From a virus: 37,240 bases of DNA. The first letter of the stretch is position 1; each line of letters opens with the position of its first letter. A program made the translations under genes and the position numbers. Positions 1 to 8,424 of the stretch are shown piece by piece. The DNA lies in the IMG/VR virus record IMGVR_UViG_3300027749_000258, positions 1-37,240 of that record; one strand, 5' to 3'. The notes under the pieces are model-generated. The model was given only the letters and a program-made list of their open reading frames with translations, did not search any database and was not told where the DNA came from.

Positions 1-183
1 GGCAGCGTGTACGTCTGAGCAGCGGTAGCACCAGAACCAACCAACAGGACGCCAGAGGCGACTTGAGCGGCGGTCAGGGTTGCTGTAGCGGTAACAGACT
101 GAGGAGCGGCCTGGTAGCCGAGAATAACTTCATTCAGGTTGCCGTCACCGACTTGGTAACCACCTGCGCCATTAGGGAGAGCC
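1..183 (-). CDS. Decoration-type capsid protein, fragment cut by the contig start
   Basis: This is the N-terminal 61 codons of the gene that is complete at 36770-37177. The ATG at 183 is preceded by an AAGGAAAT ribosome-binding site. The reading frame runs off position 1 without a stop. The translated part starts MALPNGAGGYQVGDG and matches the complete copy except for a few substitutions, such as L for I near residue 22 and Q for L near residue 29. It is 24 bp downstream of the coat stop codon, so on the circular genome the order is coat, then this gene. It should be read as a strain-variant copy of the same gene, not as a second gene. Confidence 0.85.
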
Positions 184-248
184 ATGATATTTCCTTAAAA
201 AGAGGTTCAACCCCAGAGGCGGCAAGCCATCTGTGGACGGATCGTTGA
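1..248. repeat. Left copy of the imperfect contig-end overlap
   Basis: Positions 1-248 repeat positions 36993-37240 in the same orientation. I count 8 mismatches, at about 39, 42, 47, 84, 100, 111, 120 and 122. Positions 123-248 are identical over 126 bp. The repeat lies inside coding sequence (decoration gene 5' part and coat gene 3' end). This fits an assembled circular or permuted genome rather than a physical terminal repeat. Confidence 0.9.
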
Positions 249-1418
249 GAAGCCATACAGAACGTCAATACGACATGGCAGACGGTCGTTATTGATATCG
301 TACTGGCGCACGACACGCAACGAAATACCGTTATGTACTGCGCGAGCAGCCATATCAACACCCTGCGGCAGCAACAAGTCAGCCGTAGCAAACGTGATTG
401 CGTCCTTGTGGTAGACCAAGTTCTGTGGATACTGGGTTGATGCAGTTCCAAGGAACGTGATGGCTGCGCTAGTTGCAGGGAACGAATCAACGGTTGCCAA
501 AGCATTTGCCGACGTATAAAGCGCCGGAGAAATTGCCAAGGTCATTGCAGTACCGGAGGTCACGCTGTTGTCAGCGGTCACAACGAACTGTTGAAGCGAA
601 CCAGTTGACTCACGGGTCTGTGGGTTGACTGCGTACACGCCAGCGATGGTGAAAACGTCGCCTTGCTTGACCGTCTTGGTCCCGCTGGTGAACGTAATAG
701 CGAGGGTCGACTGACCTTCAACAAACGTAGCACTTGAGGAAACAATCGGGGAAGCAGGGAAGTTACCCGTGGTGTGCTGCTTGATCGACTGAGACATATT
801 GATCTCGTCAAACCCAAGAACACCGGTTCCCATCATGCCGTTCTTGAACTGCTTGGAAATCGTGTCCGTAGGATTAAACAGACCTTTCATGCCTTCGACC
901 AGACCTGCGTTAGCAGCGGGGTTAACCGTTGCGTAGCGTGGGTCCATGACAGCAGCGTTTTCGTTCAATTTCTGCTGCGCTTGCAACAGCACCAAAGACG
1001 ACGCTGGAGTCGTGCCGGGAGTGCCGACTGACGAGTAAATGTTCTTGTACGCATTTGCAACGTCAGCATCAATGCTGGAGGCCAACTGGCTGATACGCGG
1101 CTTGAGAACGCGCTCTGCGAAGTCATCCAACTGCATCGTCAATTCGGCAGAAGTGAAGTTCACGCCGATGTGCTTCTGGGTTGAAACGGTCAGGGTGGTG
1201 AACTGCTCGTTGTCGTCCTGAACTTGCAGGGCAGCACCGTCAGTAACCAGAGCGCGGTCAGGCAGACGAATACGCAGGGTCGAACCGATCTTAGCGCCTT
1301 CAACGGCAAAGCTGTCGTCGTACTGGCGGTTGACGTTACGGGTAAGAACCAGATTGTTTTCCAAGATCTCCAGGGCCTTCCTGGTGATCATGTCAATCGT
1401 AAGAATGCTATTTGACAT
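207..1418 (-). CDS. Major capsid (coat) protein, P22 gp5-like
   Basis: This 403-aa protein forms the icosahedral shell. It resembles the P22 coat family: an HK97-type core with N-terminal arm and spine (about 1-220), then a beta-rich insertion at about 221-325 with a GDVFTIAGVYAVNP stretch that lines up with the P22 I-domain segment GDKISFAGVKFL. The core resumes and ends with YGFSTIRPQMACRLWG, close to the P22 coat ending. P22 coat is 430 aa, so the size fits. The ATG at 1418 is preceded by TTTTTAGGAATTACC, a leader shared with two other capsid-surface genes. Scaffold lies immediately upstream and the decoration-type gene downstream. The family assignment is by eye from sequence pattern and gene order. 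Confidence 0.9.
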   Translation of the reverse strand: MSNSILTIDMITRKALEILENNLVLTRNVNRQYDDSFAVEGAKIGSTLRIRLPDRALVTDGAALQVQDDNEQFTTLTVSTQKHIGVNFTSAELTMQLDDFAERVLKPRISQLASSIDADVANAYKNIYSSVGTPGTTPASSLVLLQAQQKLNENAAVMDPRYATVNPAANAGLVEGMKGLFNPTDTISKQFKNGMMGTGVLGFDEINMSQSIKQHTTGNFPASPIVSSSATFVEGQSTLAITFTSGTKTVKQGDVFTIAGVYAVNPQTRESTGSLQQFVVTADNSVTSGTAMTLAISPALYTSANALATVDSFPATSAAITFLGTASTQYPQNLVYHKDAITFATADLLLPQGVDMAARAVHNGISLRVVRQYDINNDRLPCRIDVLYGFSTIRPQMACRLWG

Positions 1419-1436
1419 GGTAATTCCTAAAAAGAG

Positions 1437-2174
1437 TTAGCGATACTGAGCTTGCCGTTTCTTAATCTGCCGCTGCCGTTCTGCTTCAATCCATTCCGAA
1501 GTAGTCATGGTCTTGGTCGACCTAGGATCGGTCGTATCATAACTAGGATTGCCAGCGGTTCTTGCAGTTACAGGTGAAATGGGTGCGGGCGCGGACGTAG
1601 TACGTTTGACTGGGACATCGTTGGCTATTTTAGCCTCAATGCGTCCAATCTCTTTGGCTTGCAAGATCGGGCTAAGACGGGAAATACGATCTGTCTCTTT
1701 TGGATTGGACCCAAGGTAGTAAGCTACATCAGGGCCAGCATCAGAGGCTTGAATCGCTTGCGCCATCACGGTCGTAATCTTGAGAGTCGGGTTGTACGCG
1801 ACTTGTTCAAAGTCATCGTACTTGGTCCGAGCCTCTTCTTCACGCTCGTGATATGCCTCAAGAATCTCCGTCTGTTGGCGGTGCTGTTCGCGCTGCTCGA
1901 TTAACTTGATTGCCTTGGCTTCTGCATACGCATCAACCGAATCAAACTGATCTACAGGCGGGACATCAACGGCAACGGGCGGCGGTGCTTGACGCTCACG
2001 CTCCCACTTTCGCTGTTCTCTTGCTAGACGTTTTTGGATTGCTGCATCAAGCTCTTCTTGTGTGAAGGTCTTGGTCGCAACTTCCGGCGTATCTACAGGT
2101 TCTGGAGTCGCCGTGACATCCAGTTCCGGCGCGGGCGCTACTTCCGCTTCAATCGCTACTACTTCTTCGGACAT
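1437..2174 (-). CDS. Capsid scaffolding protein
   Basis: This 245-aa, highly charged protein is directly upstream of coat, the usual scaffold position. Residues 1-35 are acidic and rich in Pro, Ala and Val. Residues 36-110 form a likely coiled coil (FTQEELDAAIQKRLAREQRK), and the C-terminus is basic (IKKRQAQYR). In P22 a basic helix-turn-helix at the scaffold C-terminus binds coat, which fits this tail. There are no membrane segments. The ATG at 2174 follows AGGATTCAAA. The role rests on position and composition, since scaffolds diverge strongly. It should occupy the procapsid interior and leave before or during packaging. Confidence 0.78.
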   Translation of the reverse strand: MSEEVVAIEAEVAPAPELDVTATPEPVDTPEVATKTFTQEELDAAIQKRLAREQRKWERERQAPPPVAVDVPPVDQFDSVDAYAEAKAIKLIEQREQHRQQTEILEAYHEREEEARTKYDDFEQVAYNPTLKITTVMAQAIQASDAGPDVAYYLGSNPKETDRISRLSPILQAKEIGRIEAKIANDVPVKRTTSAPAPISPVTARTAGNPSYDTTDPRSTKTMTTSEWIEAERQRQIKKRQAQYR

Positions 2175-2216
2175 TTTGAATCCTGAGATTCCCCGGTGAT
2201 CCGCGCCGGTACGGTT

Positions 2217-2244
2217 ATATTACATTATTCGGTTGGGAGTGCAA
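2217..2244 (-). promoter_or_regulatory. Candidate promoter for the scaffold-coat-decoration unit
   Basis: On the minus strand TTGCAC (2244-2239) is separated by 16 nt from TAATAT (2222-2217). This sits just after the stop of the 122-aa gene and about 45 nt before the scaffold start. The -35 match is weak (3 of 6) and the -10 is moderate. With the terminator at 36734-36763 it would bracket scaffold, coat and decoration genes as one strongly expressed unit. Confidence 0.28.
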
Positions 2245-2593
2245 CCCAAGAAGTTGTTGCCTCATCCCATTGATATGGCTGGCCGTCCGTTGGATAGGCG
2301 ACAGGAGGCTCCCACAGACAAGTATCTTCGTTCAAAACCCAAGACGGAAACGGTTGTGGCGGGATAAAAGCATCGCGGGTTGCATCATAAGTGTAACCAA
2401 TGCCAGCGTAGTTCTTGCGAATTTTGGAGTTATAGCTAGTTTGTTTCCAGTTGGAATACCCGCCAGACCAATCTATAAGAAATTGGATGCCTTTGGCTTC
2501 TGATTCAACGCCGTCTTGAAGCAAGTAATTGTTGTCAACAACATTAACTTCAAGCACAACATTGTTTTGATCCAGTTTTGCAAAATGAGCCAT
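2225..2593 (-). CDS. Tail-fibre-associated protein of the aquatic-phage MAHFAKLD type
   Basis: This 122-aa soluble protein starts MAHFAKLDQNNVVLEV and contains RKNYAGIGYTYD, AFIPPQPFPSW and PTDGQPYQWDEATTSW. I recognise this pattern from small proteins of unknown function encoded near tail-fibre genes in cyanophages and other aquatic phages. No biochemical role is known to me. It is rich in Trp and Tyr, as expected for a virion surface or carbohydrate-contacting protein. The start at 2593 has a GAGG site, and the gene lies 8 bp after the glycine-rich adhesin gene. Its place in the fibre cassette suggests an accessory to host recognition, which is inference. Confidence 0.7.
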   Translation of the reverse strand: MAHFAKLDQNNVVLEVNVVDNNYLLQDGVESEAKGIQFLIDWSGGYSNWKQTSYNSKIRKNYAGIGYTYDATRDAFIPPQPFPSWVLNEDTCLWEPPVAYPTDGQPYQWDEATTSWVALPTE

Positions 2594-2601
2594 GTTGTGC
2601 C

Positions 2602-3447
2602 TCAGAACGTAATTGAACCGTTAGCGAGAAAGGTGTAATACCGATAACCACCAGATGTTGTTGGAGAAACACTTGCAGATGCTGCGGGAGCAAACGTCTC
2701 TAAATAACGCACAATCACAATACCGCTACTTCCAGATCCGCCGGTTGTTGAACCACCACCACCACCGCCACCCCTGTTAGCTGGTGATGCGTTTCCACCC
2801 GTGCTAGGAGATTTACCGCCATTCCCGCCAATTGAAGAACCACCACTTCCAGCAGTGCCCGAACTATCGCAACTACCGCCACCGCCGCCAGCATAGAACG
2901 TCCCTAAACTATTCCAATTAAGTCCTGCACCGCCATTCCCACCCGACGTAGAACCATCCGCTCCAACACCGCCCGCACCGCCACCGCCACCACCGCAAAA
3001 TGGCGATGAGTTAGGTCCCCCATTTCCACCTGCATTACCTTGCCCTGAAGTTCCTGCCACTCCCGCGATCCCGTTTGATCCACCGCCACCAGAACCGCCA
3101 GTTAATGGAGCCGGTTGATACGGAGAACTGGAAGCGTGTCCACCCCCACCGCCGCCGCCTGTTGCAGTAATAGAACCAAAAACAGAAGGCGAACCGCTTG
3201 TACCCGTGACTAATGTGGCATTACCTCCGGGTTGACCCCCACCAATAGTTACGTTTATTGGGATTCCTACGGTTACTGCATATCCGGTTGCAGTTAAATA
3301 TCCACCAGCTCCACCGCCTCCGGCGCATCTACTAACAAGGAGATCAGCACCACCACCGCCACCACCAGCAACAACAAGATATTCAACGGTTGAAGGTGCT
3401 ATACTACCAGCTTTCCCACCCAACACAGCAAGCATAATCCCACTCAT
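2602..3447 (-). CDS. Glycine-rich phage adhesin, polyglycine-sandwich-like
   Basis: The protein is 281 aa from the chosen start MSGIMLAVLGG at 3447, whose ATG overlaps the upstream stop as ATGA. An in-frame start at 3471 is possible but would extend into the previous gene. After a short N-terminus comes VEYLVVAGGGGGG, then about 180 residues with at least ten runs of 4-8 glycines separated by short polar segments. A compact end follows: GSSGIVIVRY, then YRYYTFLANGSITF. This architecture is typical of glycine-rich receptor-binding tips, of which T-even S16 gp38, a bundle of polyglycine-II helices, is the structural example. I infer a receptor-binding role. Its neighbours are fibre genes on both sides. 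Confidence 0.7.
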   Translation of the reverse strand: MSGIMLAVLGGKAGSIAPSTVEYLVVAGGGGGGADLLVSRCAGGGGAGGYLTATGYAVTVGIPINVTIGGGQPGGNATLVTGTSGSPSVFGSITATGGGGGGGHASSSPYQPAPLTGGSGGGGSNGIAGVAGTSGQGNAGGNGGPNSSPFCGGGGGGAGGVGADGSTSGGNGGAGLNWNSLGTFYAGGGGGSCDSSGTAGSGGSSIGGNGGKSPSTGGNASPANRGGGGGGGSTTGGSGSSGIVIVRYLETFAPAASASVSPTTSGGYRYYTFLANGSITF

Positions 3448-3875
3448 GACACGTTGCCCGTCAGGACGCAAGTGGTGGCAGAACTAAACAGAACGGTGAC
3501 AACACCTTGGATTGCAATCGTTGCTGACGTTACAGCAGTACCCGTACCACCAGCAAGATAAGCAGTTACTGCCGAGCAAGTAATGCTTTTGGTTGAACTG
3601 GTGTTGTTGTAAATTACAACTAAATCGCCTTCAACAAAAACTGATGCGGGGATGACAATCGCGCCAGAAGTTGTAAGTTGGACATATTTTCCAACATCGG
3701 CAGCAACCAATGTATACGAAGCGCTTTTGGTCCCAACCGGAGGAGCGTTGAGATAACCAAGCGTCTGCCCATCAGCAGTTGGAAGCGTCTGGGTAACCGT
3801 GGTTGAAATATTTGCCGATTGCAAAACTGAAGTACCAGTATTGCTGGCATTGCCTTGAAGTTTGATTGCGCTCAT
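3444..3875 (-). CDS. Small virion or fibre surface protein
   Basis: This 143-aa protein is rich in Thr, Ser, Ala and Val and starts MSAIKLQGNASNTGTSVLQS. The segment ADVGKYVQLTTSGAIVIPAS and a C-terminal run of short beta strands look like the beta-sandwich surface proteins common in fibre cassettes of environmental phages. No catalytic motif or membrane segment is visible. AAAGGATCAATC precedes the ATG at 3875, and the stop overlaps the start of the glycine-rich gene, so the two are probably translated together. It could be a fibre shaft or tip-assembly component. I do not recognise a named family. Confidence 0.6.
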   Translation of the reverse strand: MSAIKLQGNASNTGTSVLQSANISTTVTQTLPTADGQTLGYLNAPPVGTKSASYTLVAADVGKYVQLTTSGAIVIPASVFVEGDLVVIYNNTSSTKSITCSAVTAYLAGGTGTAVTSATIAIQGVVTVLFSSATTCVLTGNVS

Positions 3876-3885
3876 GATTGATCCT

Positions 3886-5598
3886 TTAAGCAGCGATGAG
3901 CCAAACTTGGCCCGTAGGTACAGTTACGGCAACGCCAGTCGCCACAGATACAGGCCCAACACTAAAACCATTAGAGCCAGAGGTTAGGGAATAGTTGGAA
4001 CTGATGGTTTGGTAGGATTCAAGGATGGGGCCAGAAGAACCACCGCCCGTGTATACCGGAATATTAAGCGTAGTACCGTTAAATGTCGCGGCTCCGCTAG
4101 AACCAACTGTTGTAAGCGTAATCGGAGACTGGTAGTCTGTGTTGGCAACAGCAATTGACAACGCTCCAGTAGAGGTTGTTGATTTGACAATACCTGTTGC
4201 AAGGGCGCTTGTACCTGCCGAATAATCCGTACCAGAAGTGGCGGCAGTAAATGCGCTAGTGCCATTACCTTTTAAAACACCCGTAAGTGTGGACGCCCCC
4301 GTACCACCTTGCCCAACCGTAACTGTTGTCCCGCTTTGCAGAATTGTTCCGCTGGCATCTGGCAGCGTTAACGTGCGGCTGGCAGTCAGCGTCGTTGGGG
4401 TAAGCGTTACACCGTAGCTATTCGTTCCACCAGCACGACCTTGCAATGCAACAAAATCTTGTACTGCGGTTGATCGAGCGGTTGCAGTTGTAAATACGCC
4501 GGTTGTTGGCGTTGTTGCACCAACTGTACCGTTGATGTTAATGCTGGCCGTCCCGCTCAGGTTTGTGACCGTGCCGCCCGACGGCGTGCCGAGCGCCCCA
4601 CCGTTAACAACAAAAGCACCAGCAGATCCGGTATTGACACCCAATGCCGTAACAACACCCGTTCCTGTTGTGACTGTTGATGGGGCCGTTCCAGCTCCAC
4701 CACCAACCATAAGCGCGTTAGACGCAAGTGCTGCGCTAGATGCCCAAGTCGTACCGCTTGAAAAGTAAGGGACGCCGCCGCTGGTTCCGGCAACGGTCAA
4801 AGCCAACGTGCCAGACGATATGATTGGCGAACCAGCAACAGAAACAATACCGCCGGTAAACGATTGTGCGACGCTTGTTACGGTTCCAGAACCAGACACC
4901 GTAGCCCAAGACGTTGTTGAACCGTTGGTTGTCAGGTATTTGCCAGAATTGCCCGTTTGGGTTGGGGCAAGCGCATCAAACGCTGCAGTCGCAGACGTTT
5001 GGCCTGTACCACCATTGGCAACTGGCAGCGCAGTACCTGAGTACGTTAGCGCAAGCGTTCCAGATGATATGACTGGTGAACCACCAACAGATAAAAACGC
5101 TGGAGCAGAAATACCAACGCTAGTGACCGTGCCAGACCCGCCGCCGCTGGCGTAATTTGGAATGTTTAGCGTAGTGCCGTTAAACGTAGCTGCGCCGCTG
5201 GTTCCAACAGTTGTCAAAGCAATCGGAGATTGATAGTCTGTATTGGCTACAGCATTTGCCAGCGCCCCACCAGAATTACCTTTAAGAATGGACGTTCCAG
5301 ACGGGGGTACAAGATAATCAGTTCCGGCAGTTGCGGCAGAAATTGCCGAACCGTTGCCTTTAAGAACCCCGGTAACCGTCGTTGAAAGCGTAATTGCTGG
5401 CGTGGTCGTTGAACTAGCAACGGAACCAGCCAGACCGTTTGCAGTAGCAACCGATACGCTGGTGACTGTACCCGAGCCACCACCAATCGCACTAACCGCA
5501 ACCTTTTTAGTTACGCCGCTCTGGACAATAGGAACGACTTCGGTTCCCGCAAGCGGGGTAGTCGCTGACGGTAGTGCCGTAATCGTTGTATTTGCCAT
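3886..5598 (-). CDS. Repetitive phage tail fibre protein
   Basis: This 570-aa protein consists almost wholly of Gly/Thr/Ser/Ala-rich beta repeats. The N-terminus (TTITALPSATTPLAGTE) is of the type that starts many fibres. GTVTSV occurs repeatedly, and VANTDYQSP followed by ATFNGTTLNIP occurs twice (about residues 117-150 and 487-520), mirrored by a diverged DNA repeat at about 5160-5265 and 4054-4158. LPVANGGTGQTSA and TVGQGGTGAST are further classical fibre motifs. The end (VAVTVPTGQVWLIAA) looks like a small folded C-terminal tip. No chaperone or enzyme domain is visible. It sits between portal and scaffold, away from the tailspikes. A side-fibre role is inferred. Confidence 0.75.
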   Translation of the reverse strand: MANTTITALPSATTPLAGTEVVPIVQSGVTKKVAVSAIGGGSGTVTSVSVATANGLAGSVASSTTTPAITLSTTVTGVLKGNGSAISAATAGTDYLVPPSGTSILKGNSGGALANAVANTDYQSPIALTTVGTSGAATFNGTTLNIPNYASGGGSGTVTSVGISAPAFLSVGGSPVISSGTLALTYSGTALPVANGGTGQTSATAAFDALAPTQTGNSGKYLTTNGSTTSWATVSGSGTVTSVAQSFTGGIVSVAGSPIISSGTLALTVAGTSGGVPYFSSGTTWASSAALASNALMVGGGAGTAPSTVTTGTGVVTALGVNTGSAGAFVVNGGALGTPSGGTVTNLSGTASININGTVGATTPTTGVFTTATARSTAVQDFVALQGRAGGTNSYGVTLTPTTLTASRTLTLPDASGTILQSGTTVTVGQGGTGASTLTGVLKGNGTSAFTAATSGTDYSAGTSALATGIVKSTTSTGALSIAVANTDYQSPITLTTVGSSGAATFNGTTLNIPVYTGGGSSGPILESYQTISSNYSLTSGSNGFSVGPVSVATGVAVTVPTGQVWLIAA

Positions 5599-5601
5599 GC
5601 T

Positions 5602-5877
5602 TTACTCAAAGAAAACCGTTGCTGCAACGGTTCCACTAATCACAACATACAGGCCGGAGCTAAAGTAAACCCCACCTTCGTCGCCGGTAAACACATAACT
5701 GGTTGCACCAGTTGGCGTAAATACCCCGACAATCGTGTCGGTCGTGGTAGCGGCTGCGCTGTTGTACACCGTAATCGTAGGTGTACTGCTGGCGGCAGAT
5801 ACGAAGATGCCCTTGAGCTTGCCACCCATCGGCTTGACGTTAGCCGATGCCGTTAAATATTTGTACGTCGCGGCCAT
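5602..5877 (-). CDS. Small beta-rich virion-associated protein
   Basis: This 91-aa protein begins MAATYKYLTASANVKPMGGK. It contains repeated Val/Thr/Ser strands and an aromatic-hydrophobic end (VISGTVAATVFFE). Proteins of this size and look are common beside phage fibre genes, but I know no function. A GAGG site 5 nt before the ATG at 5877 indicates real translation, and the stop (5602) is 3 bp before the fibre gene start. It has no signal peptide or catalytic motif. It could be a fibre-attachment or decoration protein. Confidence 0.6.
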   Translation of the reverse strand: MAATYKYLTASANVKPMGGKLKGIFVSAASSTPTITVYNSAAATTTDTIVGVFTPTGATSYVFTGDEGGVYFSSGLYVVISGTVAATVFFE

Positions 5878-5884
5878 ATTTACC

Positions 5885-6247
5885 TCACGCCAAGAAGCGT
5901 AGTTTGTAGAGGGTTCTCAGATAGACTTCAATGATGTTGTCAATCAACTGCTGCAAAGACATATCAGTCTTGTCGACAACTTCGTAACGAGCAGCTTCAA
6001 TTTCAGCTAACTGAGCTTCCAAGAATTCTATGATGTTAGTCGTTTTCTTGGCTGACATCAACGTGATTGGCCCAATTAGGCCATGCCGCCCCTGATAGGC
6101 TTCGGCAAAATCGTCTGCCGCCTCAATGATCAACTCGTAGAACTTCTGCAACGCCTTGTGCTTGCTAAAACTACGGGTGTTCAAATGCACCGAATGGGCT
6201 ACATCACGCCCTAAGAACAGCAAACCTACAAAATCTGCGGCTTTCAT
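5885..6247 (-). CDS. Small helical protein with a Dps/ferritin-like metal motif
   Basis: This 120-aa, almost entirely helical protein follows portal, overlapping it as ATGA. Residues 18-49 read like the first helix pair of a Dps/ferritin-like protein: H18, H21, H30, then D45 and E49. The spacing H30-(15)-D45-(4)-E49 equals the H63/D78/E82 ferroxidase spacing of E. coli Dps. The context ADDFAEAYQGRHGLIG also parallels the Dps segment around D78-E82. Helices at about 60-85 and 90-118 would complete a short bundle. I recall related unknown proteins in cyanophage and other aquatic phage genomes. Metal binding or DNA protection is inference only, and the second half does not clearly match Dps. Confidence 0.6.
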   Translation of the reverse strand: MKAADFVGLLFLGRDVAHSVHLNTRSFSKHKALQKFYELIIEAADDFAEAYQGRHGLIGPITLMSAKKTTNIIEFLEAQLAEIEAARYEVVDKTDMSLQQLIDNIIEVYLRTLYKLRFLA

Positions 6248-8424
6248 TGCATCATCCCTTGCTGTGGTGCGTACTCAGCCGATTCCGGCAGCATTTCGTT
6301 CGTTTCCCGTCCGGGCATCTCGCTAACCAAATCGCCACTCGTAATCATACCGTGTAGCGTACCCATAACGATGTCTTGAATCTGCTCTTCAGACATACCG
6401 GCTTGGACCGCTGCAATACGCTTAGTTTCAGCGTCAAACGCCTTTATCTTGGCTTCGTAGTCCTTGCGCTCCATGTCCTGCGCTTCCATCGACTTGCCGA
6501 CATTCTGCAACATCTGGTGCAGTTGATCCAACTCTGCCGCCATTGCTTGCATTTGCTGCTGCGCTGCTTGCAATTGTGGGTTATCTTCGGCGTCGCCCAT
6601 GAGTTTGGGGTCAATCGTCTTGGCAAACCGTTTTGCCATTTCCTGTGCACCCGGCCAGTCCATGTTCTTAACAAACAGGTCGCCCGCGACTGTCCACAAC
6701 TGCGGGTTACCCTGCAACAGTTGCGCCATCGCCTCAAGAGCCTCTTGGCGCTTGGTAGCATAGCCCGGACCAGTTGCAACCACTACGTCGTACTTGCCAA
6801 CAGACGGGTTGTAGATCTTGTCGATCACAATCCCTTCTTGATTCTGGATCTTACGCACAGGTTCCTGCTGCGTAGGGTCAATTTTGACCATCTTCGTCTC
6901 GCCATCAATCCCGATAATCCGGGCGATGCGCTGCGTGTCGTAGATTTTCGGGATTAACTCAACACATTGCCGGCCAACGTAGCGAACAGCCCGTGCTAGG
7001 TTGTCTTGGTAGTGGTAAGTGCCTACATCGCCCTCACGTTGGCGGGCCAAAATAGCCCTACCGGAACGCTCGTTGGATTGCTGCCCTAGACTAGCGTTGT
7101 ACTGCCCGGTAGCAGACTTAATGTCTTCCGATGCGCCCAATTTGGCTTGCATCAGACCAGATGACGCCATCGGAGGCTGTGCGCGTTGCGGTAACGGCAG
7201 AATCGCACCCTGGCCGTCCGTTACATCTGGGTTGACCTCCAAATAAGGCCAGTTATTGGTGTTGGCGGTCTTCCATTGGGACTCGTAGCCCTCAAACTGA
7301 CCGCCATAACCAATAAAGGGGGCCTTTGGAGCTAGCGCCAGCATTTCTGCCTCTTGGCTAGTCCAATAGTTGTACATCCGTTGGGCATCTTTGGCGTTAC
7401 GCACCAGCCCGCTGATGTAAATGCGGCCCTCAACCTCGTATTCGTTACCAATTACCCGCACAACAGGGATGCAACTACCGGCCCACTCCTGCTCTTCAAG
7501 GATTTCGTAGCCGTTGATCTTGCACCACTTGATTTTCTTAATATCCGCTTCGCGCGACTTCTTAGGTTTCCCGTAAACCGCCTTTAACTGCTTGTCTTCT
7601 GGCGTTCCCTCAAACGCAGTCACGTTGCCGGGGTACAAATTCAGCGTTTTGCGCTCGTAATCGCAGTAAAAATACTCTGCAATCCGAATCGTGTTGGTAT
7701 TGAGCCATTGGCTCAAGTTCTGGTCACCAACACCAAGCGTTTCCAACGTAGAAAGCGGCGACGCATTCGGGAAAAGCCGGTGGTATTCGTCTTGGCTCAA
7801 GTCCTCGGTGATAAAACACCACTTCGCGTCCGAGCCGCACGGATCTTGAATCAACGGGTCCATGTAGACCGAGAAGCTATTGCGAACGCGGGCGATCTTG
7901 ATGTCTTGGTCAAACGTATCGTCGTCGCAATACTCGGTCAGAATGCGAATGTAGCCCTCGCCATAGGCGACTTGGTTCTCGCAAGCCGTGTCGTATGCCA
8001 CATCCGCATCCGAGATGTACTCAATATGCCGGATCATGCCGTTGTAAATTTCGGCAACCTCAACATCAGCGTTGTCATCAACCGGAATAACTTTGACGCT
8101 AGGGCGGTTCTGGCGTTGGTCGTTGGTAATCTGATGTACGTGCTGCGGCAGCTTGTTTATAGTCAAGCATGGCCGCGCGTTAATCGTCTGCCCTTGCACC
8201 GCACCGCGGGTTGCCAGCACATCGGCGGGCCATTGCCATTGGTTATCGGGCGAGCCAGCGTAAAACCGCAGGTCGTCTAGCTCATCTTCCCGACTCTCGG
8301 AATACGCCGAGATTGCCATTGACAGGCGATCCCGCGCTGTTGACAGCACATCCGAGTCGCTCTTGAGTGGTTTGCCACCCAGTGCGACGTTGCCAACAGC
8401 GTTAATCCCGGTGTAATCGCTCAC
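6244..8424 (-). CDS. Portal protein, P22 gp1-like
   Basis: This 726-aa protein should form the dodecameric ring through which DNA is packaged and ejected. Its length is almost that of P22 portal (725 aa). N-terminal features include DDLRFYAGSPDNQW, INKLPQHVHQITNDQRQNRP and the conserved GEGYIRI region. A stem/wing core follows, and a Gln-rich coiled coil (about 620-680, QAAQQQMQAMAAELDQL) matches the helical barrel of P22-type portals. Translation starts at a GTG (8424) that overlaps the stop of the small upstream gene as GTGA. It lies between terminase and the fibre cassette. Confidence 0.92.
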   Translation of the reverse strand: MSDYTGINAVGNVALGGKPLKSDSDVLSTARDRLSMAISAYSESREDELDDLRFYAGSPDNQWQWPADVLATRGAVQGQTINARPCLTINKLPQHVHQITNDQRQNRPSVKVIPVDDNADVEVAEIYNGMIRHIEYISDADVAYDTACENQVAYGEGYIRILTEYCDDDTFDQDIKIARVRNSFSVYMDPLIQDPCGSDAKWCFITEDLSQDEYHRLFPNASPLSTLETLGVGDQNLSQWLNTNTIRIAEYFYCDYERKTLNLYPGNVTAFEGTPEDKQLKAVYGKPKKSREADIKKIKWCKINGYEILEEQEWAGSCIPVVRVIGNEYEVEGRIYISGLVRNAKDAQRMYNYWTSQEAEMLALAPKAPFIGYGGQFEGYESQWKTANTNNWPYLEVNPDVTDGQGAILPLPQRAQPPMASSGLMQAKLGASEDIKSATGQYNASLGQQSNERSGRAILARQREGDVGTYHYQDNLARAVRYVGRQCVELIPKIYDTQRIARIIGIDGETKMVKIDPTQQEPVRKIQNQEGIVIDKIYNPSVGKYDVVVATGPGYATKRQEALEAMAQLLQGNPQLWTVAGDLFVKNMDWPGAQEMAKRFAKTIDPKLMGDAEDNPQLQAAQQQMQAMAAELDQLHQMLQNVGKSMEAQDMERKDYEAKIKAFDAETKRIAAVQAGMSEEQIQDIVMGTLHGMITSGDLVSEMPGRETNEMLPESAEYAPQQGMMQ

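Noticed and set aside
1-248. Physical direct terminal repeat of the T7 type
   Set aside because: The copies differ at 8 positions and the repeat interrupts two structural genes; true terminal repeats are identical and usually noncoding or between genes.
6376-8280. Plus-strand open frames within the portal gene (6376-6957, 7708-8280)
   Set aside because: Antisense to a confident portal gene; composition (Leu/Arg/His-rich) is typical of reverse-frame translation.
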